A DNA stretch of 64,000 bases from Setomelanomma holmii. Its lineage: Eukaryota; Ascomycota; Dothideomycetes; Pleosporales; Phaeosphaeriaceae. Numbering within the stretch: the first letter of the stretch is position 1; each line of letters begins with the position of its first letter. The stretch lies in assembly GCA_010015745.1 (NCBI GenBank), contig ML978203.1, positions 165,310-229,309 of the forward strand, in the 5' to 3' direction. Shown here in pieces: positions 45,401 through 57,907 of this stretch. A model generated the notes under the pieces. That model was not told the origin of the DNA. It made no database searches and was given only the letters and a program-made list of their open reading frames with translations. A program made the position numbers and the translations under genes.

Positions 45401-48400
45401 AGCGAATTGCTCCATTTCAAGTGTATGTTGTGCACAATGAAGCGGTTGTTGAAGTCGCTGATGTAGTCAGTATTGGGAGCTGAGTCCATGCCTTTCGCGT
45501 TGGAGTCCGGAGCAATGTAGTCCTCATGTGCTTCGAAGTACTCGTCTTCTCCATCGGTCTCGCCGCCATCAGGCACTGCGCTGCGCTCATCATTCTCGCA
45601 TCGCTCCAACAAACTCTCATGCATGGAGATCAGGAATTCCAATTTCCTTTGAAGGAAGAGAGAATGATTCTTCAGGTTGATGACACGCTGTTGCAGTTCC
45701 TCCGTGCCCTCGGCTTCGCGCACGACCTTCAATTCTGCATCTCCAATAGCGCGGTGGTTGTGCGCCACCTGATCCTTAAGACGTTCAATACGTTGCTCAA
45801 TGAGCTTACATTGTACGCGCCGCGGATCATTACGCTGGGACATAACGCAATGATGTGTCGGCTCGTTGCCAAATGCACTCTTCCGATTGGTATCTCCAGA
45901 GATGTTGTTGGCATGGTCGGTCTGCCTGAAGTAGGTGAATCGAGGCGTAAAAGCCAGTGGCAGGATTTGGGTCTCTGGATGCTGGTTCGATGGCAATATC
46001 CATCCTAGTTCGATAAAGTCATCCATGTCCACCCAACCCCAGTCATTGTCAGGTATAGTGAACTTGGACAAGTCTGCAGACAGACGTTCCTGGTTATAGC
46101 TGGCCATGTCTTCTTCTGTTGCGTTGTCGATGTCTTCAGAATCAGTACCGGCTATGCTTGCTGACACGGCCCGAACGTCCATCCTAATGAGATCCAGCTG
46201 AACCTGGTTGATACGCATACCCGTGGTTTGGTTCTGCTTGCTGTCTTCCTGGCCTTTGGGCGCCTTGACCAGAGTTCGGAAGTCTTCGCGTCTTTGGTGT
46301 AGGTCTAGCATGAAGCTATCCAGTCGTGCTTTGAGCGCTGTGGCAGAGACCACACCAGCACCATAATCCTCCACATCCTTGTGCTTGTACACGTGACTCA
46401 TGTACAAAGGTGAGAGTAGAAGATTGTACTTGATCGTTGCCAAGTGTCGCCCAAACTTCTTGCTTGACTTCTCGACCCCAGGCCATAGCTTGCCCTGTCG
46501 GACTGGTAATGACATGGCACCGGAGAACATTGCCCACCAACTGTAGAAGTGTGTAAAGAAGCGCGGTGTCAAATGGACGCTGTTGTACGTCTTCGAAGGC
46601 TCCAAGTTCGCGACTGACCACTCTCTATCGTAAGGTGCCGCAATCGCGATCGACATATGGATATGATGGCTACGGAAACCCCGGAAAGCATCATAGGACT
46701 GTGAAGATTAGCGAATGTACCTAAGGCGGCAGAGCGGCGTAACTTACCTTGCCATCATGTGGCTTGGCATACTTTGGGTTCTTTAGTGTAACCTTGTAAT
46801 GAGGAATGAAGTTGAACGAACGTCCACCACTGTCAAGATTGCGCTCAAACACCAAGCCAGCAACCCATTTCACATTGCCGTTCAGCTTCATGACCGTCTT
46901 CTTGAACACAGCTGACTGCTTACGGCTGGACACACTTGAAGCAGTTTCTGGACGATTAGTAACCTCTGCTTCGCTATCGTGGCGCGCATAATTACTCAAG
47001 TCAGGGATGGCCAGCACATAGCTTCCGCTCTTCACGACCATGAAGTTCCGCGGATCTTCGTCTTCGGCAATACTGAGTTGGACATCGTTCTGCCAGCACA
47101 TGACAAAGCCAGCACCATATCCAGTCACCATGTACGGATCTCGCGACCCTATCATTGTTAGGTTTGATCAATCATACGCACACATGGGGACACACCTTTG
47201 AGGATGAGATGGACGTCACCGTCGCCTCGCCATGACACATTAATGCGGGAGTGGAATGTCAATCGTATCTTGTCCCAGAAACCTACTCTCTCAGATGGAT
47301 CGATAGCGGGTTTGGTGAAGTTCTCAATGATCTGCATCATGTCTTGGATGGCTGGCTGGTACGAAGTGCCCCAAGTGATTCGGGTGGGATGCGCTGAGTT
47401 GATATCAATAGCCATGTCAGAGTACGTCTTGACGGAAGCGACTGTCCGGCGCACGTCAACTGCAAAGCCGCCAGTGGGTTCCCCGTCCGCTGTACAATCC
47501 TGAGGAACCACCACGACTCTACTCACACGCGATGACTCGATGTCTCGGAACTCTTCGGCGATCACGAAGTCAGTCTTCATTGATAGACTCGGCAATCGTG
47601 AGGACTGTAAATTCCCTATCGCAGGAAAATGGAGCAGTGGCAGCGGATAGTCCCGAAGCTGTATCTTCGCCTCGCCCATGCTAACCTGGACATGCATAGG
47701 GATGAGTAATGCATACTGGGTGTCAAGTGGCATGCCCTTGCCGATGCGATGAAGATACCTGGGATATTCCGAGATTGGAAAGGATGGTTTGTCGATAATA
47801 ATGTCCAGGTCGCTGACAGCAAGAGCCATGAGCGCTGGTCGTTGAGGAATAGCAAGGATGGTCTCCTTCTGGTCGACGTCACCAGGCAATTCATCCAAAC
47901 CCCAGAACATGGAGCGTATGTCATTTATCGATCGATTTTGTGTCGTCAGCGCATGGTCGATTCGTTTCTTCCACGTCTGAGCGTTGAGGCGGTCCAGCTT
48001 GGCGCGAGCGTCGTCGACCGAAGTGTGACAGGTGCCGCTCAGACCACTCAGACCATCCTTGTTGTATCGTATTGGATGATCTGATCGGCCTCGATCTGGA
48101 GACCCATGATCACTTGAATCAGCACTCTTGCTTCGCCTATGGAACCTTAGTTCTTTGTCCCGCTTCTTTGACTTGCCCTGGCTTCGAGACTCGTGGCTTG
48201 ACTTTGCCCGGAAGCGTGCATTTCCGCGTTGCTCGTCTTGTTGCTGCAGTTTCTTTACTTTCAAGGCAAACGCCTGTTCTCGAGCGAGTCGTTGCTTCTG
48301 TTCCATGAGGCCGATTCGGTATATAGTTCCTAGCTTCCACTCGAAAGAACTGTCTTCGAGTTCGAACAGCACTGCGCGGCTACGGAGCGATATCTTCGGC

Positions 48401-51400
48401 ACGCGCTTCGGGCCCTCTGGCTCCTTGTCTAGGACGTAGTCGTCCATTCCAGTCTTGAACCGATGATTCATCTGCTTGACAGTCTTGACCACATTGGCAC
48501 AATTGTCGAAAATATTATGCATGACAAGTTGGTGGGGCACGGCAAGCCGTATGGCGTCTGTGGTGATGTCGAATGATTTCTCATCCGTGATGGTATGGCC
48601 ATATCTTCGCTTCGACTGTCTGTAGTCCATGCGCAGGGATTTGACGCTAACGATGCGACTCCAGGTCCGTTTTACGCTAGGATTCTCTGCATACAGTCGC
48701 ACGAGGCGGGAGCGCAAGAACGGATTTGTCCATCGATGCCGGCCTGTTTCCAGTCCATATATCTGAACCATGAGTGGTGGATCAGCAGGCATGTCAGCCT
48801 TTATTTGCACGAAGTGTGCTTTGACATCAACGGTAATGATTTCGCGTTTGAGGCCGCCGGTAGGATCCATGTAGTCGCCATCGAGAGAAGGAACCGCAAG
48901 GTGTCGAGGCGAGCCGGGAGGGGTAGACTCAGCGACTGGAGTTGTAGGCTTTTCAGAGGGCCAATCGAATGACTGCTTCAGTACCTGCATCGCCATACCC
49001 ATTGCAAAGTGACGATAAAGCGAATAGTGTGCGAAAAGACTTTGCGCGAAAGCATGGACATGGAAAATAGCACCTTGCTTGTCGGACAGAGTGCTGAAGG
49101 CAACCTCCATGCGCGGAAGCGATAGGAAAGGGTCTTGCTCAGACGAGTCAGCAGCTTCGATGACGAGGCCCTCGAGTCCACGAAAATGTACAGCTAGACG
49201 TCTGCCGTCGGTCGGATTTGCTGACTGCTGTTTCCTTGGAGAATTTGGCGATGTGGGTGTTGATGGTCGCAGAAGATGTTCGTCGCGATTGATCGTCCGG
49301 CTCGGCGCACGACGTCGAACAGGCTTCAGCTCAGTCTGATTGTCGTGACTCTGCTTGTACTCCGTTGTCACCGACTCCAGATGTAGAGCAATACCGCGGC
49401 TATGTTTCGATACAGCCAAATCAGTACCGGCTACCTCTAGATTGAAGTCTGATCCCTGCAGATGGACGTATGCCAGCCATGGTGGCAACCCTCGCAAGAA
49501 GTTACCGTCTTTCTTTTGTGGCTTGCCACGTCCTCGATGCTGCACATCTTTCTGGACTTGCGCAACAATCTGCCGCAAACCTTCGCTGATCTCTGGACGT
49601 ACGATGAAGAAAGAGAAAGTTTGTGCTGTCCCTCGTATCTCAACTACTGGATCGGGCGCAGCGGTCATCTGGGCCCTAAGTTCAACATAGTCGGTGACCA
49701 GGAGATTGTGTTTCTCAATAGCAGCGGTCTGGTAGTACAGCTGCTGGGCATTGATTCGGAAGGTCGATAAGAGCGCATAGTGCAATTCGCCGTCTGCAGC
49801 GTGTGACGATTCCATGTCGAGAGAAACAGATGAAGAAGAGGATATGAGCAGGTCAAACTCGTCAGTATCCTTCTTAGCCGGGTCCATGGGAGGCAATGTC
49901 ACGCGAATAACAGGCTCGTGAATGGATATCTTGATGTTCGCTTTCGGCAGGAGCCGCCGAATGAGATACCGTTTGCTGTTGCGAGGCTGACGAGGCTTGC
50001 GACGTGCTTCATGGTCTCGGAAGATAGCGAGCAGAAGAGGGAGATGCTTGGGATCGAGGTCAAAAGACGGGGACGTGATGACCAGGTTCGCAAAGAAGAT
50101 ATTGGTATTGCGTTCAGCGCTCTTCTGGTCATTCGCGAAATGGATTGTCTTCGAGGGGAGTGTCGTGTTCAGGGTAGTGGTTGCCATAGGAACATACATG
50201 AGCCGTTCAGGATGGCCGTGGCCATCGTCGATGCCGACTGAGATGGAGATTGCTGCAAGGAGAGCCTGGTGGGCAATGTCATTGGGAGAGAAGTACATCA
50301 GATGTGCCGGGCTCTTCGGATCGAGGCGGAGCAAATCCATACCAACCTCTTTCATGGAGACGTTGAGGTAGACTGACGCATCAGGGTCGTGGGCTTTCTG
50401 AATCTCCTTCGTCAAGCCGAAGAAGCCAACGGCAAATTGGAATTCATGTATGCCACGTAGGATCGAGCTGGCGAAGTCGCGTGAGTCTGATACAGTGCGC
50501 ACAATATTGTTCTCGCGGCTGCTGGGATGGTCCAGCTCGTCGAGCACGTCGGCCAGAGAGATGCTCGAGTGAGTACGATGCGCGCTTCTCCGTGCTGTGG
50601 TGGCTGCTCGACATGCCTCGGCACGTTCGACGCATAGCTTGACGTCGTCGTAAGGAATGCTGAGGCGGCCAAGCTTAAGCGCAATAGACGCATCGCGCAA
50701 GCCTTCGAGTTCCTGCTTGAGAAAGCCATGTATGTTGAGTGTGCAGTGGTCCAGGATTTCGGTCGACTCGCGGCCTTCGAGGGTGAAGAAGACGCTGCGG
50801 GCGGTGAAGAGCCACTCGGCGGGATGCTGTTGCTCAGACGGCTTGGGTTTGTGGTGGTTGAAGAGGCGGCTGCGGTCAACTGTCTTACGCCTCGTGTCGA
50901 CCGCCAGCGATAGGCCACCGATCTGGACGGAGCCTACGTCGGTCACAACGATGGTCGTGCCATGTGCTACCAGGTCGACCTGTCGAATCCACTTGATCTT
51001 CCGGTGCATGCGCTTGATCTTCTCTTTCGCATCCGTCAGTCGCTTCCAGGTCTGAGAACGCTCGCTGTTCTCGCCACTTATCTCGTCCTCCTCCTCTTTG
51101 ACCTGCTCTGGGGTGCTCTTGCCACTCCTGTCCTTGTTTGTTGACCCATTGGCCCAATGCGCCCATCCCGTCTTCTTCCGCGGCTTCTCACCAAACGTTC
51201 TGAGGTCTATCGTCACCTTCAGCTCGTTCAGCACGATGCTGACCCATGTTGGCCGGGCGAAGGTGGGACGGTGCAGGGAGAAGCCCAGCCCGCGAATCTC
51301 GATGCGCAGGCCATCCTTGGGCGTGAATGCAATGCGACGCAGGCCCGAGTAGCCGAGTCGCTGTATGGAGACGCCCGTGACGACGCGTATGAAGGCGAAT

Positions 51401-51468
51401 AGGACAAAGGAGAGCAGGTACAGCAGCAGCAGGAGCCCCGCCAGAAATTGGAGCGTGGGCAGGGCCAT
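42445..51468 (-). CDS. FMP27: FMP27/BLTP2 (Hobbit) bridge-like lipid-transfer protein
   Basis: Three exons: 51468-47196, 47148-46748, 46698-42445 (introns 47 and 49 bp); 2,975 aa, somewhat longer than yeast Fmp27. The N-terminus is a membrane anchor (LAGLLLLLYLLSFVLFAFI), as in all bridge-like lipid-transfer proteins, followed by repeating beta-groove modules that form a hydrophobic channel between ER and plasma membrane. The three name-giving motifs are visible: GFWDK near residue 1395, the SW domain (FYSWWAMFSGAMSLPVRQG) in exon 3, and WPPWVPFEVMFEF near 2201. A coiled coil (EQRIERLKDQVAHNHRAIGD region) follows the SW domain. The C-terminus is disordered and Ser-rich with an Ala-Ser-Gly-Gly repeat. 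The frame is intact throughout. Confidence 0.96.
42505..42550 (-). repeat. 12-bp coding minisatellite in the FMP27 tail
   Basis: Three exact copies of actcgccccacc and a partial fourth, coding for Gly-Gly-Ala-Ser repeats near the FMP27 C-terminus. The unit length is a multiple of three, so copy-number changes keep the frame. Confidence 0.9.
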
Positions 51469-52147
51469 GGCAGCTCAGCCGTGCTCCATTGACTGCACCG
51501 AGTGCTATCGGGTGTATTGCGCGTGTGCGCACGCGACGTGCTGTGTGTGATCGAGAGGCGGTCTGCTGGACATAGTCGGGAGGAGGGGGACTAGCCGGGA
51601 CGGGGCATGAGGGCTGAGTGAATGTGTGTGTGCGGACTTAACGGCGTCGAAAGAATGCGGCGAGCTGCGGAAGTGCCGGAAGCAGCCACTAGCTCCTGCA
51701 ACCTGTCTCAGACGCCCTTCGCCGGCGCTGGAGGTGAGTATGCGATATTAGGGTGCTCGTGTGCCTCCGTTGTCTCTGCGAGGCTGCTGTCGTGTGTGGT
51801 TACTCGCTTTGGGCAGATGCATGTCAGATTCCCAGGTTTCCCAGCTCGGCAGCGGCCACCTTCCACGAGCTTGGATCCCTGTCGCGCTAGCGATAGCCCG
51901 CATAAAGCTTAACTAGCTCTCGGAACTCACCTTCTCTCAACGTCATGTCGTGCACCTCACTCGCTCAAGCATTCCTGCAGCATCATCATCTTGAAGATGC
52001 CATTCTTCTGACGGATCTGCTGGTGTGACTTTATACATTGAATTCTGTTGGCTCGCTCACCCACTCATCGTCATCTGTCCAGATGCGAACGACTTCCAAC
52101 GTCAACTCGTCGCACTTGTAGGTCCATGTAGTCGTTTCGACACCTTT
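51469..52147. other. FMP27 promoter and 3' flank of the neighbouring gene
   Basis: 680 bp with no gene. A purine-rich stretch lies at about 51570-51610. No clear TATA. Confidence 0.45.
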
Positions 52148-54030
52148 TCATTTCGTCTTCACGAATTTTTCAATGTACCTCGTACTCTTCGATGGATTGT
52201 ACCCGAGGGCATCTTTCGTGGGTTTCAGCCTGGAGCCATCGTCCTTCCTCTCATAGCGCCCTGTTGACGGATTGAACCCGCGGGGTTCAGATGGTCTCAG
52301 CTTGGAGCCGTTTCTCCTCCGCGCAAGCACCTGCTGATCCCGAAGCTGCTGGGAAATTGCATCTGCAACACTTCTGCTGAAAAAGCCACCGTGTCTACCT
52401 TCAGGGTGTTCTGGTCGCAATTCGTGATTCTCCCAGTACTGTAGCGACTCCTGGAACTGCGAATTACGCACATCTTGCGAAAACCGCCAGCTCCCCGAAG
52501 GCTGTGACACCCTCTCCTGCGCGGAAGTCTGCATTGGGACCGCCTGGCTACCTTCGCTCTGGCTTCGCCGTCGGTGGACATATTCGATGCTTGCTCCGGG
52601 CTCTGGCGGGATGAATGCTTTGACGGCTGGTTCCCGCTCCCGCACGGACTCGGCACTTTTGTCTGATCTTGACGAAGGCCGTGGAAGCCCCTCGGCTGCG
52701 ATAGACCGAGTGAACTGAGAGTGCTCATCTGAGTTTGGAGTTTTGCTCTGAGCCGCAGGCTGTCCCTGGGGAAGCAAAGCGTCGACATGACGCAAGAAAG
52801 CCTCCATCAAGCTCTGCGCCTTCTCTGCTAGCTCTCTTCTCGTGTCCTGGCGGCTGTCCCCTGCTGCAGACGTGGTGTCGGTCCGCTGGTCAGCTTCGCT
52901 ACTTTGCGATGAACTGGGCGGCGTGTGTTTGGCCTGCTGAATGGCTTCTCGAGGCTGTCCTGAGTCTTGTAGCCATGCCACTGGCTGAGATTGTCGCTGA
53001 AAGGCGTCCGTCAATGCTCTGGCTCTGGTTGGGTCGTGAATCTTCGACATCGTGTGAGGAGGCTTCTCAGCTTGCTTGACATTCCTTGCTTCCGACGTTC
53101 GCAAGCCTCGATCCTCAGAATGGTCTTTCATATCGATCGACTGTTGCGCACTTGAGGCGCCTTGCTCGCCTGGTATTTGTCCTGTGCGGTCTATTATCGG
53201 ATGTTTCTCAACGTGCTCAGATGACGGCGATGGTAGCAATGCTGAAATTTCGCTCATTACGGCGGTGATATCTCTGACCGGTTGCTTGCCAGCTCGCTTC
53301 ACACTCATAGGCTGTCCGACCGGCTCAGGCGAGGACACCGCCCTGCCGTCGGACTCCTGCTCAGTCTCCGCATGACTCGAAACACCAATGGACTGTGGCA
53401 AAGCATCTGGTGCTGGCACCCACGCTTCGGTATGCCTGACAGAAGAAGAGCCCACGCATTGCTCGGCGTGCGTTGGCGCATCCAACTGCATGTCATCTGA
53501 GCTCAAGTAGGTCTCGCCGTTGTTGCACGAGGACGTTGCGTTCGACGTTGACGGCGTCAGTATGTCAATTTCCGAATAGTTGACAGCGTGCTCATCGCTA
53601 TCAATGTGATCCTGCGTCAAAGTTCGATTGGCACCTGCTGTCACTCCAGAGGTGAGGTTGTAGCCTCCCCATCTGAGAAGCCAGGTCTCCAGATTGCCCA
53701 TGAGACAAAGCATTCTCAGATCTTCGAAACTGTCCTTCTTTGTATGCTTCTCGCATGCTTCGGTTATCAGATTGCGCATGAATGCGTCGCCATGATTGTG
53801 CGCGAGTACGAGAGTTTCACTGTTGCGCAAGTCAGATTCATCTCCAGTTTTCGAAACAGCGGGACGTACTAGTACAGCCATTCGTCGCGCTCGTGCATCG
53901 TGATCCAGAAGATCTGCGAAATGAAGTCGCATACGCAACGGTTGTACTCAGGATCGCGCATACCAGGAGCAGGTGGGGGGATTGACGCGAAGTCGGAGAA
54001 TCTATGGAAGAATTTGTAGAAGAACTGCAT
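52148..54030 (-). CDS. Uncharacterised fungal protein, short folded N-terminus and long disordered tail
   Basis: Two exons: 54030-53870 and 53819-52148, joined by a 50-bp intron with a consensus gtacgt donor, ctgac branch and aacag acceptor; 610 aa. Without this splice exon 1 would end at once after DEWLY and exon 2 would lack a start. The N-terminal 110 residues look folded and helical: MQFFYKFFHRFSDFASIPPP, NRCVCDFISQIFWITMHERD, GDAFMRNLITEACEKH. The rest is hydrophilic, rich in Ser, Gln, Glu and Pro, with short conserved-looking ends such as GFFSRSVADAISQQLRDQQV and the repeated P-S-x-x-R-Y-x-K motif (FNPSTGRYERK, YNPSKSTRYIEK). No known domain recognised. An alternative start within exon 2 exists (ATG 53932 frame) but ignores the strong splice. 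Confidence 0.7.
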
Positions 54031-55277
54031 GGTGACGTGGCGGCCGAGAGTGAGCGTAAAAATTGCTGGAAAGAATGTATACAAAAATCATGCGTTGATG
54101 AGATAAGAGGATGAAGATGGTTGATATGCGAAGGAGTGTTACCGCGATGCGGTAAGATCCGAACTGACAACGGATGGGCCCATGCAGGTTTCTATGCGGA
54201 AGGCGCACTGTCGTCGCGAAAAGGAAACAGCAGGTTCAAGGAATGCGTCGTCTTGCTGATAGATCGCACCTGTCCTTGGAAATGCACCACCACCAAATCG
54301 TGCAATATCTCGCACGGTCCGTGCTGGAACTCTCCCCGAAAAGCGATGGCTTGCACACCCGTGTATAGTTTCAGGTACTTTTGCCGCTTAACATCGTCAA
54401 CCAGGAAACCCTCCGCCGTCATCCAGGCTTCAGTGAGGAGGTATTGTGCTTCAGATGTTTTGGAGAGATTAAAGCTGAGGGCGCACGAACTATCGCACCA
54501 CATGATGTCAAAGCGTTCACATAGTCCTCCACTTTCTCGCGCCGCACATCACGAACGTTCAAATACCACGATATCCTTGTCGTTAACGCGAATAAAATGA
54601 AGACAGCTGCAGCATTTTCAACGCCATTCTAGGAACACGACATCGAGGACGACTATGTGGGCTTTGCACTCCGGCCCGGAAACCCACGTCGTGAGTAATT
54701 GCTCCGCCATGAACTTGCCTCACTCTGCCTCTTCAAAGCTGATCGACTTCCAAGAGTGCTCAGAAGCAAGTGCCGCGTTCTGCGATGGTGCGACAGCTGA
54801 TGCTGCCATCCGCTATCTGCCCTGGGAACCGAAGAGCGTCCTCTACGAACCACGCTTACTCAAGCTAACATCAAGAATCGTAGTGGCTATCGCAAACCAA
54901 AGATTTCCGCACCAAATTTGACGATCGATGTTCAAAGTATGCGGACTTTGAGAACGAATTACAGCCAGCGGTAATCCTCGTAGATGAGGAAGTGCGTGTT
55001 TGAGAGAACTTCGTGCGTGTGAAAATACTGCTGTGATCAACACTTGTTCCGAGGACTTCCCCATTGGGAAGACACAAATACACGTACCTCAGGAAGTGAA
55101 CGTAAAAAGGAACTACGTGCTTGTGAAGTAAGTGGTGAAATCAATACTCGCTTTAAGCTTCGCATGTTGGAAGCTACAGATACAAGTACAGCAAGCAGTG
55201 GATGCAATCGCGCAAACAGAACATGAAGAGTCTCAAAGTAGATCTGGCAGCTTCTTTGAGGTATAGCACTCCTCAAA
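54031..55277. other. Intergenic with a weak coding-like minus-strand stretch
   Basis: 1.25 kb. On the minus strand a single frame from about 54921 to 54192 has only five stops, all of types reachable by C-to-T change, and its last 103 codons (54503-54192, with LLTEAWMTAEGFLVDDVKRQ) are open. It may be a decayed gene, but no family is recognisable. Confidence 0.3.
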
Positions 55278-56797
55278 TCATGACCCTTGCAGCGGGGAAC
55301 CCTGCAGCACACTATCAACCATATCATCACCACCTTTCGTCCCTTCACTCGTCTCCTTCCACTTGAACGAAGCTCCATAGTGATCATCCCTCAGTTCCTT
55401 CGTCCCCAGCAAATTCTCTCTAAACGTCCCGCCCGGCACATCATAATCATCCCAATACAATCTTCTCCTCTGCAGTTCCGGAACTAGCAAATCCACCACA
55501 TCCGTCCAGCTGCCCGGATTAGTCACACTCCCAATATTGCACCCGTCGATATTTGCCTCTTCGATCCACTTTTGTATCACGTCCGCAACTTCTGAAGCCG
55601 TGCCAACCGGACAAGGATGCAAACCTGCTAACGCCATGCGCATGCCCAGCCATCGCGGCGTCCAGAGCTGCTTTTCTTCACCCTCGCTAGTTTCGAGTGC
55701 TTTGAAAACAGCCTGGATTGCCAGGCCTTGCGATATGCCACTTAGGTCCATAGGCTCGTCGAGCAGAAAAGCAGCGAGGTCGATGCCAGTATAGCCGCTG
55801 AACTGCGCCAGACCCGCGACAGGATCTGCATTTGCGACTGCGAGGTCGTGCTTTGCTTTCGCGTCCTCAGGTGTCGTGCTGATGATGGGCATGAAACATG
55901 GAAAGAACTTTAAACTTGCAGGGTCGCGTCCGTTGGCGGCGGCGGCAACGCGCATATGTGCGATGACTTTCTTGGCTTGGCTGACGTTCACACAGTTGAG
56001 GAAGATGGCTTCGGCGTGTTTGGCGGCAAAGGCGGTGCCAGATTTGGAGGTTCCGGCTTGGAAAAGTACAGGTGTTCGTTGCGGAGATGGGTGAACTTGT
56101 GAGCGACCAGACATTCTGAAGTAGGTGCCTTCGTGCTCGATCTTCTTGACCCGGTCTGCATCAAAGCTTGTACCGGTCGTCGGGTCTAATTGGCCGGATC
56201 CTGAAGCCCAGGACGATTTCCACAACCTAAAGTCACTGTGAACAGGAGGAGGAATCATAATTCAAAGTTTACGTACTTGTAAACAACGTCCATGAATTCA
56301 TCTGCCATGTTGTAGCGTTCGTCGTGAGCCATGATCTTCTCATGTCCCAGTGCACGTGCATTGCTGTCAGGAAAGCTGGTCACGATGTTCCAGGCACATC
56401 GCCCGCCCGTAAGGTGATCAAGCGTCGAGTATTGTAGCGCCAACACATATGGTGTCGAGTATGTAGTAGACTGCGTCACCGCGAATGAGACGTTCTCGGT
56501 GACAGCCGCCATTGCCAAGACCAAAGCGTATGGATCTAGATGAGCAACTTGGTAGGCGGACTTGAGCATTGTGTCGAGACCGCCGCCGTAGACATCAAAG
56601 CCAACGAACCACTCGGCGAAGAATATCGCTGAGATTTTGCCGCGATCGGTGAGTTTTGCAAGGTCGGTGTAGTATTTGATCGTGTCTTTGGTAGTCGAGA
56701 TATCGTCAGGGCCAGAGCCATCGATGAGCAGGCGTCCCCAGAACCCGATGCACTCGGGAGAAAGAGGACAAAAGTCGACTCTCCTGTGGACTGCAAC
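55278..56797 (-). CDS. NtaA/SnaA/DszA-type flavin-dependent monooxygenase, 5' end missing or unresolved
   Basis: Exons: about 56797-56277 and 56226-55278 (50-bp intron, gtacgt...tttag). The intact core belongs to the bacterial-luciferase-like group that includes nitrilotriacetate monooxygenase component A, which uses FMNH2 supplied by a partner reductase. Marks are STTKDTIKYYTDLAKLTDRG, NVSFAVTQSTTYSTPYVLAL, LDHLTGGRCAWNIVTSFPDS, HDERYNMADEF, LFQAGTSKSGTAFAAKHAEA and GSVTNPGSWTDVVDLLVPEL. The usual first 25-30 residues and start ATG are absent: the frame runs upstream as unrelated sequence to about 56824, where a decayed gene begins on the other strand. Either an upstream exon is beyond recognition or the 5' end was deleted. 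About 490 codons are visible. Confidence 0.72.
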
Positions 56798-56839
56798 TCT
56801 GAAGCCGCTCTCCCACAAACACAAACGGCTTTACTCGTC

Positions 56840-57907
56840 ACGCCAAAACGTGGCTATCGACTAGAACCAAGTTTCCCAGTACCGCAAGAACTTGGGGAGA
56901 ACGAAGTCATGATACGCAGTCGAGCTGTCGGCTTAAACTATATTGACTGGAAAAGTGTCGAGTAGAACTTTTGCCTACCGAAATTCCCTTGGGTGATCGG
57001 TCGAGAGATGGCGGGCGTAGAGGAGAGGATTGGCTCGAAGGTTTCGAAGGTGAAGGCTGGAGATGCCGTTCGGACATGTAAGAATCCCCGTTCCAGCGTC
57101 ATACGAGACTTAATCTCTAACACGTGGGGTAGCGACATACTACAAAGACAGGCGGGCTGGCTGCTTCCAAGAAATGGTTGTGGTACCACAGCATACTGTC
57201 TTTGCTCTTCCAGATGACACCGATTTTGCATCAGCAGCTTCTCTAGGTGTTGGAGGACTTACTGCCGCAATGACTTTATGGCACTGGCTAGGCGTGCCCA
57301 TGAAGACGGCATCAAAACCCACAAATGGGCCCTCAGCAGCAACGAATACTCCTAAGGAGGTGATGCTGGTATGGGACGGCTCAACAGTTACTGGCCAATC
57401 TGCGATCCATTCGCAGCGGAAGCCGGTATCGAGGTCATAGCGATATGTTAGGACGCGACATCACAGCTGGTCTCCAGCTTAGGGGCAACGCACATCGTCA
57501 CGTACAACGAGAAGACTGACTACCGTATCTTCGGAGAAATCCTATGTCTTGCGCAAGGTCGATTGACCAAGGCCATTGACATAGTCGGACACAGCACAGC
57601 AAGACTGGCGTTGAAGGTGATCGCGGCATGCGGCAGGCCTGTCGAATTTGCGCCTCTAGCGTTCCTGTCGAGCAAGGATGCGATTCCGTCGAACGCAACA
57701 GTCCATACAGTGAAGATGAAGCGATTCATCCTAGACTGTGAATCGGAGAAATATGGGACATTGCTCAATGACATGATTGGACGACAGAGCGTCCGCATAC
57801 CAGAAGTCAAGCTGCTGGAAGGTGGTCTTGGAGCTGTGGAAGACGGGCTGTGGAGGCTGAAGAACAGAAGTCTGGCGGGCGAAAAGCTCATTGTAGCCGT
57901 GTCATGA
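56840..57907 (+). pseudogene. Medium-chain dehydrogenase/reductase (enoyl-reductase-like), decayed
   Basis: The fold can be followed: LLVTPKRGYRLEPSFPVPQE, then ELGENEVMIRSRAVGLNYID, a TAG at about 56966, KFPWVIGREMAGV, a genuine-looking intron at 57078-57140, then DRRAGCFQEMVVVPQHTVFA, FASAASLGVGGLTAAMTLWH, LVWDGSTVTGQ, a frameshift near 57400, a TAG after VIAIC at about 57451, and an open final part TKAIDIVGHSTARLALKVIA to LAGEKLIVAVS ending at 57907. No ATG is visible at the start. Intact relatives are NADPH-dependent enoyl reductases, often linked to secondary metabolism (ToxD-like). At least two stops and one frameshift make it non-functional. It lies head to head with the monooxygenase. 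Confidence 0.75.

Noticed and set aside
54121..54600. 159-codon plus-strand frame
   Set aside because: Cys- and Ser-rich random-looking peptide; the opposite strand has the more coding-like frame.
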